From positions 1,736,001 through 1,800,000 of the forward strand of contig OY725489.1 in the NCBI GenBank assembly GCA_963281255.1: 64,000 nt of DNA, written 5' to 3'. Below are positions 1 to 9,271 of the stretch, piece after piece. The notes under the pieces were generated by a model. It saw only the letters and a list, made by a program, of their open reading frames with translations, had not been told where the DNA came from and made no database searches. Source of the stretch: Aphrocallistes beatrix (taxonomy: Eukaryota > Porifera > Hexactinellida > Sceptrulophora > Aphrocallistidae). Each line of letters starts with the position of its first letter. The first letter of the stretch is position 1. The position numbers were made by a program, and so were the translations under genes.

Positions 1-89
1 CACAATAGAAATAATTATATGACAATATTGTAGGCTGTAATTGCAATTAATACTTCAAAGCAATAACTTATATAAATGTCTCAATTATA

Positions 90-548
90 TATTAGTGTAT
101 GGCAGTTAAAAGGTTATTTGTATATTTTCACACCTTTATGTACATATTTTCACACGATTTGGCGAATTTTGAAATTTATGCTAGAAACTAGCTTCCAACG
201 GTTGACATGGGGTTTTCAGGGGTGTAGATTTCGAATATCATATTTTCAGATCGATATGATAAATTATTTGTTTACTTTTGTTTACAATAAATACATAAAG
301 TAAACAAATTACAAAAATAGGTTAGAGATTTGCTTCCAACGGTTGACATGGGGTTTTCAGAGGTGTAGATTTCGAATATCATATTATCGGATCCATATGA
401 ATTTCATTGACCTTTGTTTCCAATATATATATAAAGGGAAAAAAATCCAAAAATAGTTTAGATTGAGTAACTCCAGGCGCCCGCAGGGCGACACTGCGGA
501 TACGCAGTGTCTGCAAGCCGCACAGCGCAAGCAAGCAAAGCGCGCTTG
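90..548 (+). mobile_element. Helitron-like family B, 3' portion
   Basis: The right end is a GC-rich block with the hairpin CAAGC-AAAGCG-CGCTTG, ending in CGCTTG before a T, the same terminus seen on every A and B copy in this window. The interior holds a duplicated ~60-bp segment (about 187-245 and 325-383, containing TTCCAACGGTTGACATGG). The 5' terminus is not visible, so the copy is truncated or rearranged near the window start. It encodes no protein and is therefore non-autonomous. Short open frames here are incidental. Confidence 0.6.
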
Positions 549-780
549 TATTATTAAATCACAATTGTTGTCTGTTTGCTTGTTCGATGCTAAGGTATGC
601 TTAACTGGATTTTTCAATCTAAATTTATCAGTCTCGAAAAAGTCATACGTATATCTCTATGATTATGGTGTTTATCAAGAAAGTAAACTTGTTTTAATTG
701 ACATAGGTAACAGTAACTAACGAATGCATGCTATGTAGTTTCAAAAATTGCGACAAATTTACACAATTGTGATATACGCA

Positions 781-962
781 AATGTGCTGCTCCCCACAGA
801 ATATACCCTGTATATTCTGAGCTAACCCACTTCATACCAGGGTTTAATCTGTCCTAGGACAGAATATACGGATATGTTCTAGGTCATCCCACTTCCTACC
901 CCGCTAGCCCGGAATATACCCGGTTACATTCTAATGGGGGTATTCTGGGCTGCTGCACCGAT
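781..962. repeat. imperfect inverted repeat, probable MITE
   Basis: The segment carries repeated GAATATACCC/GGGTATATTC-type motifs in both orientations and begins and ends with related blocks (GAATATACCCTG; GGGGGTATTCTGGGCTG). Its composition resembles the MITE at 57994-58411 (GGGCTAGCCCAG motifs), but no clear target duplication is seen. The assignment is tentative. Confidence 0.35.
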
Positions 963-1069
963 TTCAACCTAGTATTCATACTATGGAACATGTTACATCT
1001 GGAACACGTTAACATCTACCGCGGTGGATATAATGAAACCAAGTATGTATATTTTAAACTTTGGTATTA

Positions 1070-1404
1070 CAGTACACCCTCGCTAATCCGAACAGCTTTG
1101 TTCCAATGTTCGAAAAAATCGTTCGGATTAGTGAATTTGTTCCGATTAGTGAAATAACACTAATTCAATAGGAAATTAATTATAATAAATTTGTTCTGTT
1201 AGAATATCAAAGATATTACTATTTAGCTATGATTTCATATTATATGAGGTTTCTCAATCCTATTGAGAGATTTAAGTTTATATACGTTTATTCATAGTAT
1301 AGAGGCAAATAAAATTATATTTTGGGTGTTAGGATTTTTAGAATGAAGTGTTCGGATTAGCGAGGGTTCGGATTGGCGAGGTTCGGACTATCGAGGGTGC
1401 ACTA
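1070..1404. mobile_element. Tigger/pogo-type MITE, copy 1
   Basis: The ends read CAGTACACCCTCGCTAATCC on the left and the inverse of CAGTGCACCCTCGATAGTCC on the right, each next to TA, as expected for Tigger/pogo elements (TA target, CAGT-starting inverted repeats). It has no coding capacity. Related copies lie at 8070-8285 and 34360-34528. Confidence 0.75.
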
Positions 1405-1631
1405 TACTTAGAAATATTTAGCTCTTAAATTATGCCAATTGAAGCTATAATCAAGGATGTATTTGGAAGGTAGTTCTTTTGTTTAGAACCCTTCAGCCTT
1501 CGCTTTACTTCGTCCGTGGTTTATATACAGAACTAATCAAGTATTGGATGCCATAAAACACGGACGGGATGCTATATGGAATTTGGAGCTTGTCAAACCG
1601 CAACATTTAATCTTACTGGGGTTCTTTGCGA

Positions 1632-2003
1632 CCCCACGGTGGGGGTCACAAGTGTAAATATATATGCTACGAAATATTTGAAAAAATTGCCATTTAAAAT
1701 GATGCATATTTTCTTTATGTATAGAGTATTACACTCTTAGAGTCCGTGCTCTTTCAGATCCCCTGACATCAAAAATAATTTGTGAGTAATTTAAGTACCC
1801 CGAGGTAGGTCAACCCCTGCATAATTTCCCACAGCTGATTACTTATTCTCATAATATTCTCATTTTAGATATCATAAATTATATTAAATATGTATAGAAA
1901 CCATGTCAAAATTGTTTATGAATGGTGAAATTACTTAATATTATAGTTAGACTTTCGTGAAACCTTCAATTTTAGAACAAAATCGCCGTTCCGCGTCTCC
2001 CGA
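1632..2003 (+). repeat. left terminal inverted repeat of the old transposon
   Basis: Inverse copy of 6262-7372. It is uninterrupted, so it preserves the pre-insertion site of the Helitron at 6531-7300 (around 1700-1720 here). Confidence 0.7.
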
Positions 2004-2098
2004 TCCCCTGACATTATTCACAAAAATTTTATCCCTCTAAAAATTGCGGATATCACTGTTTACTCGTAATATATGGAATTTGTATTAAAAAACATAAA

Positions 2099-3434
2099 CA
2101 GTACTAGTGGCCAAATTAATTGCACAAAGATAATTTTGACTCTATCTAGTACCATTAGCTATGTGCATTTAACAGCGCAAGGTCTCCAGTTATTGGTTAC
2201 ATAATGACAAAAACAGGTAGAAGGAGACCTATAATGTTTATCTCAATCATGAAAATCATTTTTGTTATACTATTCGACTAAGATTAGCTATGGACACTCC
2301 GCTCTTGGTGAGGCAGAAAATGTTAACTTTGCATCAGTACACGAGTAAAACGGTTCAAGAAATCGCTCTGGAATGTCATGTGAATCACTCCACGGTTGTC
2401 AGAATATGTAAAAAAATTCAAAGAAACTGGCAATCTTGAAAATCAACGGTCTGGACGCTGTGGAAGGAAGGCAAAAATCACTGAACGAAAAAGGTGTATG
2501 GTCCTTACAGCTAGTAGGAAGAATCCCAGAGCACTCCCGAATCAGATTAAGCATATTTTGGTCCTAGATGTGAGCGCCAGGACTATTCGTCGCATACTTT
2601 ACGATGGAGGACGCAAGGCTTACACTCTGAAGAAAAAACAGCATCTAACCAAGATAATGTGCCAACGCCGGCTCCAATGGGCAAAGAAATACCGAACTTG
2701 GACGCTCGACGATTGGCGAAAAGTAAGTTATTTCATGTATATGCCTAATATTTCCAGAGTAGAAACTACGGGTTGTTTGCAGGTCCTCTTCACCGATGAA
2801 TCACATTTTTATGTGCAGGACCAGCAGGTTAAGGTGGTAAGAAAGGCTACCAATTCTTCCATTCGTCCAGCTCATATCAACCAGCAAGTGAAACACCCAG
2901 AAAAAGTCATGTTTTTGGGCTGCTTCAGCGCACAGGACGATTACACGTATGCGAAGGCACGATGAACTCCGCCAAGTACCTCAGTGTTATCGACAGCAGA
3001 ATCAAACCCCAGCTCCAAGAAAATTTTCCAAATGGAGATTGTGTTCTCCAACAGGATCGAGCCCCATGCCACACGCCCAAGGTGGTACAGAGGCATTTCG
3101 AAGCAAGCAACATTAAAGTTATGGAGTGGTCAGGCAACTCCCCCGATATTGCACCGATTGAAAACCTCTGGGCCATTATTAAGAGCCGTTTACAGAATCT
3201 TGATTGTACCACCGAGAAGATTATAAAATCTGTTGTCGAGGTGTGGAAAAGTGAACCAGAAATTCTGGAAATTTGTGAAAAATTAGTTGAGTCTATACCT
3301 AGACGCATTTTAGATGTTATTAAGAGGAAAGGTGGTCATATTAAATATTAATAGAACATATAAAGGCAATGTAGCTTTTAACTATGCTACCAAATAAATT
3401 TCACCTCTTGGTGCAATTAATTTGGCCACTACTG
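2099..3434 (+). mobile_element. Tc1-type transposon, inactive
   Basis: A ~1.34 kb element bounded by inverted ends CAGTACTAGTGGCCAAATTA (left, with a 2-bp insertion relative to the right) and CAGTAGTGGCCAAATTAATT (right, inverse strand). TA flanks the right end; the left TA is degraded. It encodes a DD34E transposase with frame breaks (see 2290-3351). It is inserted inside the older transposon at 1632-7372. Confidence 0.85.
2290..3351 (+). pseudogene. Tc1/mariner transposase (DD34E), frameshifted, with a 60-bp GT-AG intron
   Basis: An ATG at 2290 opens a helix-turn-helix start (MDTPLLVRQK...HSTVVRI). The frame shifts near 2400 into VKKFKETGNLENQRSGRCG, the usual Tc1 second DNA-binding region. 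The catalytic core is recognisable: first Asp in FTDESHF (codon 2795-2797), second Asp in QQDRAPCHT (3055-3057), and Glu in PIENLW (3160-3162). There are 34 residues between the second Asp and the Glu, so it is DD34E. A second frameshift lies near 2935, inside CFSAQ. Positions 2723-2782 begin GTAAGT and end TTTGCAG; their removal joins DDWRK directly to VLFTDESHF as in other Tc1 transposases, so this looks like a true mini-intron. Two frameshifts make this copy inactive. Known Tc1 proteins cut and paste at TA sites. Confidence 0.85.
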
Positions 3435-3558
3435 TAATATATCCGTATATTGTTATTTTAAAATGTTAATGTGTGTAAATGTCTAGTTTTCTTAGATTTT
3501 CCCCTTTTATAAATAACCATGTTGTCAACTGGATTTCTGCTAATATTGGATTTAAATA

Positions 3559-4475
3559 CAGTAACCAGACAAAAGTATTTGTACACTATATTATTCCCCA
3601 TACAAATAGTGCTAAATTGGATCTTTCAGGAAGGGAAAAGTATTCAAACTCTAAGAGCTATGAAGAGTCTGATTTAAGATTCGAAATCTTTAAATTCGAA
3701 TTAGTAATAGTTGAAGATTTCTAATAAATTGCTCAACCCAATGAATAAAATTATCAACCTGTGACACAAGAGGTAGTACATCACCATAATGTATAGTGAT
3801 AAAAAGGGACATATGTGGCACAAGGTGGCAGTGATTGATAATTTGAAAACATTGGGAATTAATAATTGACAAGCGCGCTTCGCTTGCTTGCGCTGCGCGG
3901 CTTGCGGACACTGTGTGTCCGCAGAGTCTCCCTGCGGGCGCCTGAAGTTGCTCAATCTAACCTATTTGGGAATTTTTTACTTTATATGAATATTGTAAAC
4001 AAAAGTATACGATTAATTTATAATTTCGATCTGAAAATATGATATTCGAAATCTACACCACTAAAACCCCCATGTCAACCTTGTACAATGATTTCTATTG
4101 TAATAGTGTAGAGTCATTTATTTTATATGGAAAAGTTGTTTTCCATTTTTTTGCAGAGTTGTGAAAATTTCGCTTAGATCTTAGAACTTAATCGTAGGCA
4201 TATCATTTGACACCTACATGCAAATTTTCGTATCTCTACAACTTGCCAATTCTTCAATCAATTCGGACAAACAAACAAACAAACAAACAAACAAAAATCC
4301 TCGAGTTTTAATATATAAGATTAGAAATATCCTACAATAACTAATTCGAATGCTTTCGAATCTGAAACCCGATTAGTTGTATCACTTACCGTTTCGGAGT
4401 TTTAATCAATAGACCCATTTAGTATTAAATCAACGTGAGATAATGAAGTGTGCAAATACTTTTGTCTGGGTACTG
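3559..4475. mobile_element. Tc1-like MITE (CAGTAACCAGACAAAAG ends), split by a Helitron
   Basis: Left end CAGTAACCAGACAAAAGTAT after TA; right end is the inverse of CAGTACCCAGACAAAAGTAT before TA. The 3870-4320 segment is a later Helitron-like insertion. Without it the MITE is ~466 bp with no coding potential. Related material appears at 26386-26760, and more distantly at 55101-55611 (CACTGCATTGCTTGGCCAAAAG ends). Confidence 0.7.
3870..4320 (-). mobile_element. Helitron-like family B, complete non-autonomous copy
   Basis: Read on the minus strand it starts TCTTATATATTAAAACTCGA at 4320 and ends ...CGCGCTTG at 3870, with A before the start and T after the end. That is the A|T target and lack of duplication expected of Helitrons. 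A (CAAA)n run follows the 5' end. The 3' terminus has the GC-rich hairpin shared with family A. It sits inside the MITE at 3559-4475. Confidence 0.75.
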
Positions 4476-4528
4476 TATTGTAATATAATTTTTGCTGTTA
4501 TATATGCAATAAATATATATGTACATTA

Positions 4529-5201
4529 GGGTGCCCCAAAATATTCGAAAGTTGAAATATTTAGATGCACACTCTTCGAATAGTTGACATTGATCACCAA
4601 GTATGCACTATAAAATTTTCAAGCAATTAGGAGATGATTTAGTGGTCGCGCAAAGTAGGCTCCTCCTGGTGCAGATTTATAATGGGGTATGTCCAGTTTG
4701 AGGCTAAAAGTTGTAAAAGACGTACTTCTGATATTCAAATATACAAGTAACTGTATTTTTTGTGATATTTGGGGGTGGTTTTATATCAGCTAATAACACA
4801 CTTTAATGACCTAAAAGCTACCGGTTCGGAGATATTGGTGAAAACATTTGCGACCCTTAATAATTTTAATGACGATGAGTGATCGCCACTGTTTTCATCA
4901 ATATCTCCGAACTGGTAGGTTTTAGGTCATTAAAATGTATTATTAGCTGATATAAAACCACCCCCATATATCATAAAAAATACTTGTATATTTGAATATC
5001 AGAAGTACGTCTTTTACAACTTTAAGCCTCAAACCGGACATATCCCATTATAAATCTGCGCCAGGAGGAGCCTACTTTGCGCGACCACTAAATCATCTCC
5101 TAATTGCTTGAAAATTTTACCGTGCATACTTGGTAATCAATGTCAACTATTCGAAGAGTGTACATCTAAATATTTCAACTTTCGAATTTTTTGGAGCACC
5201 C
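4529..5201. repeat. 673-bp palindromic element (foldback MITE)
   Basis: Begins GGGTGCCCCAAAATATTCG after TA and ends with its near inverse (...TTTTTTGGAGCACCC) before TA. The two arms of about 330 bp are inverse copies of each other over almost the whole length, with the turn near 4870 (GACGATGAGTGATCGCC). The TA flanks suggest a mariner-type mechanism. A diverged, truncated relative is at 61198-61757. Confidence 0.85.
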
Positions 5202-5312
5202 TAATGTACATGTATTGTTGTACAAACTATTTATAAGCGTATGTAAAACTATATACTGAATAAGATCAATATCCTATACTTATTACTTAGATTCAATTTT
5301 GCTGGCTATATA

Positions 5313-6255
5313 CTAATCTTTATCAGAATTATCTGTGTACCAATTGTGAAGGTGAATCCTATCATCTTCCTTGGTGTTGATATTTTCCATCAACTCTGCC
5401 TCATCGTGAGTTGTCAATGTGTTTCCCAAACTACTTAATTCTTTTTGTGATTCACTAATAGCATCATCCCAATTAAGATTGTAGTTATAGGTCACCATAC
5501 AGTCGATTAGACGTTGAGAATATATTGCTTGGTTAGTTTCTCTTGTTTTGAATCTTAAATTCCACATATTCTGCAAACGAGAATGAAGCATCCCACCACT
5601 TTGTTCTGAACTGATAGCAGCTCCAGCATCATAAATGGTGAAAATATTCTTCATAATAATCAGATAGCACATGAGATTTTAAAGACCAAGGCAAAGTAGA
5701 TGTCCAAGTATCCCTGAAGACACGAATACTTACTACCCAGCCCATTTCACGAGTTTTCCCCAGGCATTTATCATAGGTTTTAATGCTCTTAGTGCATCTA
5801 AATATGAACTAGCATGATGAGCTTCAAAAGGTATCTCCCCCATTGCCACTGCTGCACCTTAATATCAACAAGCTATTTTATTTGGAATTCCAATCAAAGA
5901 GTATAAGAATAGATGGGTAATTAAACATTTCTCTCAGATTGTTGTAAGTTTCAGGAGTCTACCCAATTGCGATCATGAAATTTGTTAGTACGCTGTTTGG
6001 ATTTGGCTTGTAGTGACACTTCACAATCACTGAAACAATATTCACAGACTTTAGGAACTGCTGACCACCGTCGAAATGGAATTTCAGCCTTGTAATGGAT
6101 TCATATTGATTATTTGTGACGATTTTAAGTAATTTATGAATGTCAATCCAAAATCCAAATGACTTATAGATACTGGTTTTGCAGATTTATCTATACTCTA
6201 CTCTATATTGAGCATGACTGGGGCAAATATTTCTCCGGAGATTATCCACTTTTCA
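5313..6255 (-). pseudogene. decayed transposase-like gene of the old transposon
   Basis: Minus-strand reading gives pieces in shifting frames: KFHFDGGQQFLKSVNIVSV, PETYNNLREMF, PFEAHHASSYLDALRALKP, then a 119-codon open stretch (5672-5313) with GAAISSEQSGGMLHSRLQNM. Several stops and frameshifts separate them. A C-terminal SEQ-x-G-x-x-x-H pattern occurs in some large uncharacterised eukaryotic transposases. I do not recognise the family with confidence. Its position just inside the right inverted repeat fits a transposase gene of the enclosing element. Confidence 0.5.
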
Positions 6256-6530
6256 TCCCAAGGCAATTTTGTTCAAAGATTAAAGATTTTGCGAAAGTCT
6301 AACTATAATATTAAGTAATTTCACTATTCATAAACAATTTTGGCATGGTTTCTATACATATTTAATATAATTATGATATCCAAAATGAGAATATTATAAG
6401 AAATCAGCTGTGGGAAATTATACAGAAATTAACCAACCTCGGGGTACTTAAATTACTCACGAATTTTTTTATGTCAGGGGATCTGAAAGAGCACGGACTC
6501 TAAGAGTGGTAATACTCTATACAAAGAAAA

Positions 6531-7300
6531 CAAACGCGCTTCGCTTGCTTGGGATGCGCGGCTGGTAGACACTTTGTGTCCGCCGGAGGCTCCCTTCGGT
6601 CGCCTGAGGTCACATTGGTTAATTATAAGGGAAATAGCATCTCTAAATATGTCTGTCCTACTGTTATAATCGATATCACTCGAAAAATCACCAAATTTGT
6701 CAATTTTAAAATTTTTGATGCGTAATGATGACGTCATAACAAAGTGATGAGTCATCATTTTTTGACGATAGTTGTATCATATGTGACGCATGTTAGTATA
6801 CATATTCTATTAAAATTTCAGCCATCTATCTCCTATAATGGCTGAGTTATGCTCGAATAACTGTATTGCTTAACTTTTAAAAAAGTGACAATGACGTAAT
6901 AATTCCATGATGAGTCGACATTTTGCTCTGAGCTCAGAATTTACTGGAGCCATAGCCAAAAGACTCCCACATACCAAAAATCAGCTTTCTACGCCCCGCA
7001 GTTTCTTCAATCAATTCGTTACAGATATATATATATATATATATATATATACTATATACAGTCGACTCCGCTTAATAGGGCCACTGTTTAATCGGGTCAG
7101 CCGCTTAATCGGGCCACTTTTGGCAGGACCGGAATAGCTCTCACACATAGAAGCTAATACAAAATATTTTCGGTTAATAGGGTCCTCCGCTTAATCGGGG
7201 CAAAATGTCCTCTAACCGATGTGGCCCTATTAAGCGGAGTCTACTATATATATATATATATATATACACATATAGATTAATCGAGTTTTAATAGTAAGGA
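6531..7300 (-). mobile_element. Helitron-like family A, copy with precise empty-site evidence
   Basis: On the minus strand it starts TCCTTACTATTAAAACTCGA (the copy here has TAAT after TCGA) at 7300 and ends in the hairpin CAAGCG-AAG-CGCGTTTG at 6531. A (TA)n tract follows the 5' end. The interior contains ACGAATTGATTGAAGAAACT, TGACGTCA (near 6730) and a TGACTCAT motif. A pogo-type MITE (7059-7244) is inserted in the (TA)n tract. It encodes no protein. Confidence 0.8.
7059..7244. mobile_element. pogo/Tigger-type MITE 'CAGTCGACTCCGCTTAAT', copy 1
   Basis: Inverted ends CAGTCGACTCCGCTTAATAG (left) and ATTAAGCGGAGTCTACT (right) beside TA. Two internal GGTTAATAGGG/GATTAAGCGG motifs repeat. Other copies: 22237-22424, 40419-40604, 54604-54787 and the 3' part at 62150-62289. 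Confidence 0.8.
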
Positions 7301-7652
7301 TATGCATTATTTTAAATGGCAATTTTTTCAAAAATTTCGTAACATAGTATTTACACCCGTGGGGTCCACATCTTGACATGTTGTGAAAAGGTAAAGGGGA
7401 CTGTGCGGACCAGTATTGCCAGATCATGAACAAAGTTAATAGATTTGGACGTTTTCATGAAATTTGAGTTGTTGGATGAACGTGGCAGTTACCATGAACT
7501 TTGGCATGGAGCTTTGATTATAGAATGAAATTTGAAGTACTTTCATGTACTTGGCATGAACTTTCCTTCTTTGTGTCATGAGATTTTGAAGGCGAGGATC
7601 ATGAAATTTGTCGGCACATCGGCTGGAAACAAAACCCAGTATGGTATAGAAT

Positions 7653-8044
7653 AGTAATGGGGGTCTGTGCGGACCCCACCTGGGCATGTTATGGAAAAGT
7701 AATGGGGGTCTGTGCGGACCCCACCTGGGCATGTTATGGTAAAGTAATGGGGGTCTGTGCGGACCCCACCTGGGCATGTTATGGTAAAGTAATGGGGGTC
7801 TGTGCGGACCCCACCTGGGCATGTTATGGTAAAGTAATGGGGGTCTGTGCGGACCCCACCTGGGCATGTTATGGTAAAGTAATGGGGGTCTGTGCGGACC
7901 CCACCTGGGCATGTTATGGTAAAGTAATGGGGGTCTGTGCGGACCCCACCTGGGCATGTTATGGTAAAGTAATGGGGGTCTGTGCGGACCCCACCTGGGC
8001 ATGTTATGGTAAAGTAATGGGGGTCTGTGCGAACCCCACCAGGG
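7653..8044. repeat. 45-bp tandem satellite, about 8.6 copies
   Basis: Nearly identical 45-bp units. Each contains a GGGGTC-TGTGCG-GACCCC hairpin, followed by ACCTGGGCATGTTATGGTAA. Because 45 is divisible by 3, long open frames appear on both strands (15-residue repeats); these are not genes. A single diverged unit sits at about 7372-7420 next to the old transposon's right end. Confidence 0.9.
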
Positions 8045-8069
8045 CAACGAGTAGCTATATATTCCACAT

Positions 8070-8285
8070 GATCAAGGAAGAGTTAAATCTATCAATAAGA
8101 TTGAGAAACCTTGTTAAATAAGCAATCATAGCAAAATAATATCCTTAATATTCTAACAATACAAATTTATTTTAATTAATGCCCTATCGAATTGGTGTTA
8201 TTTCACTAATCGGAACAAATTCACTAATCCGAACGATTTTTTCGAACATTGGAACAGAGCTGTTCGGATTAGCGAGGGTGTACTG
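8070..8285. mobile_element. Tigger/pogo-type MITE, copy 2 (left end missing)
   Basis: Right end is the inverse of CAGTACACCCTCGCTAATCC next to TA. The body matches copies 1 and 3 (CACTAATCGGAACAAATTC). The other end is lost beside the satellite. Confidence 0.65.
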
Positions 8286-8657
8286 TACTGTATTACAATT
8301 CGAAATACATCAAATAATTGGTAATTTGTTTTTGGAAAACTATTCCGTCAAAATTTCATGCACAATGGCATGGTTCCTTAATTCTGACTTAAGTTGACTA
8401 ATTCATTAAAAAATGGCGAAGAATTATGAATTATTCGAATAATTCATTAATTCGTGAATTAGTCAACTTAGATTCTGGCTAGATGAATTGCGTCATTTTG
8501 ACACTCACAGCACTTGTTTTGATTCCTTACTTAAACCTTTGATAATAGTGTGAAATCACGATTATCATTGTCACATACTTTTACGAAGGTGATAAACATT
8601 CCGTGGTAATGTTTTATTGTCGAAAGAATATGAATGATCGACCAATTCATTCGATTA

Positions 8658-9249
8658 TCCTTACTATTAAAACTCGATGATTGTATATATATATATATAT
8701 AGTATATATCCTTACTATTAAAACTCGATTATTGTATATATATATATATCTCTGTAACGAATTGATTGAAGAAACTGCCGGGCGCAGAAGGCTGATTTTT
8801 GGCATGTGGGAGTCTTTTGGCTATGGCTCCAGTAAGTTCTGAGTTCAGAGCAAAATGTCGACTCATCATGGAATTATGACGTCATTGTCACATTTTTAAA
8901 AGTTAAGCAACACAGTTATTCGGGCATAACTCAGCCATTATAGGAGATAGAAGGCTGAAATTTTAATAGAATCTGTACACTAACATACCTCACATATGAT
9001 GCGACTTTCATCAAAAAATGATGACTCATCACTTTGTTATGACGTCATCATTACGCATCAAAAATTTTTAAATTGACAAATTTGGTGATTTTTCGAGTGA
9101 TATCGATTAGCACAGTAGAACAGACATATTTAGAGATGTTATCTCCCTTATAATTAACCAATGTGACTCCAGGCGACCGAAGGGAGCTTCCGGCGGACAC
9201 GAAGTGTCCGCCAGCCGCGCAGCGCAAGCAAGCAAGCGAAGCGCGCTTG
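8658..9249 (+). mobile_element. Helitron-like family A with two tandem 5' ends
   Basis: TCCTTACTATTAAAACTCGA occurs at 8658 and again at 8709, each followed by a (TA)n tract. A full family A body follows, ending in the hairpin and CGCGCTTG at 9249, then T. The interior has two TGACGTCA octamers and TGACTCAT. It is non-coding. The first 5' end is probably the remnant of another copy or a 5'-end duplication. Confidence 0.8.
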
Positions 9250-9271
9250 TTAATTATTAATTATACAATTT

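Larger units (their letters stand above)
1632..7372 (-). mobile_element. old large DNA transposon with ~370-bp inverted repeats, heavily nested
   Basis: A ~370-bp sequence at 1632-2003 recurs in inverse orientation at 6262-7372 once a 770-bp Helitron-like insert (6531-7300) is removed. The shared block runs from a GACCCCACG-type outer edge, through AAAAAATTGCCATTTAAAAT and TAAGTACCCCGAGG, to an inner edge near GAACAAAAT. The decayed transposase-like pseudogene at 5313-6255 lies just inside the right repeat, so these are best read as the terminal inverted repeats of one element. Later insertions fill its interior: Tc1 (2099-3434), a MITE with a Helitron in it (3559-4475), and a palindromic element (4529-5201). 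The superfamily is uncertain. The 45-bp satellite just outside the right end shares the GGGGTC...GACCCC motif with both ends. Confidence 0.65.
6262..7372 (-). repeat. right terminal inverted repeat of the old transposon, split by a Helitron
   Basis: Inverse copy of 1632-2003 once 6531-7300 is removed. The joined flanks (...AAAGAAAA + TATGCAT...) match the uninterrupted left copy. Confidence 0.75.

Noticed and set aside
5313-5672. 119-codon frame as a host gene
   Set aside because: Adjacent frames contain collinear transposase-like pieces broken by stops, and it lies inside long inverted repeats.
7436-8067. Long open frames on both strands with 15-residue repeats (MPRWGPHRPPLLYHN / MGVCADPTWACYGKV)
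   Set aside because: They are a by-product of a 45-bp satellite whose unit length is divisible by three; both strands stay open and there is no start or splice evidence.
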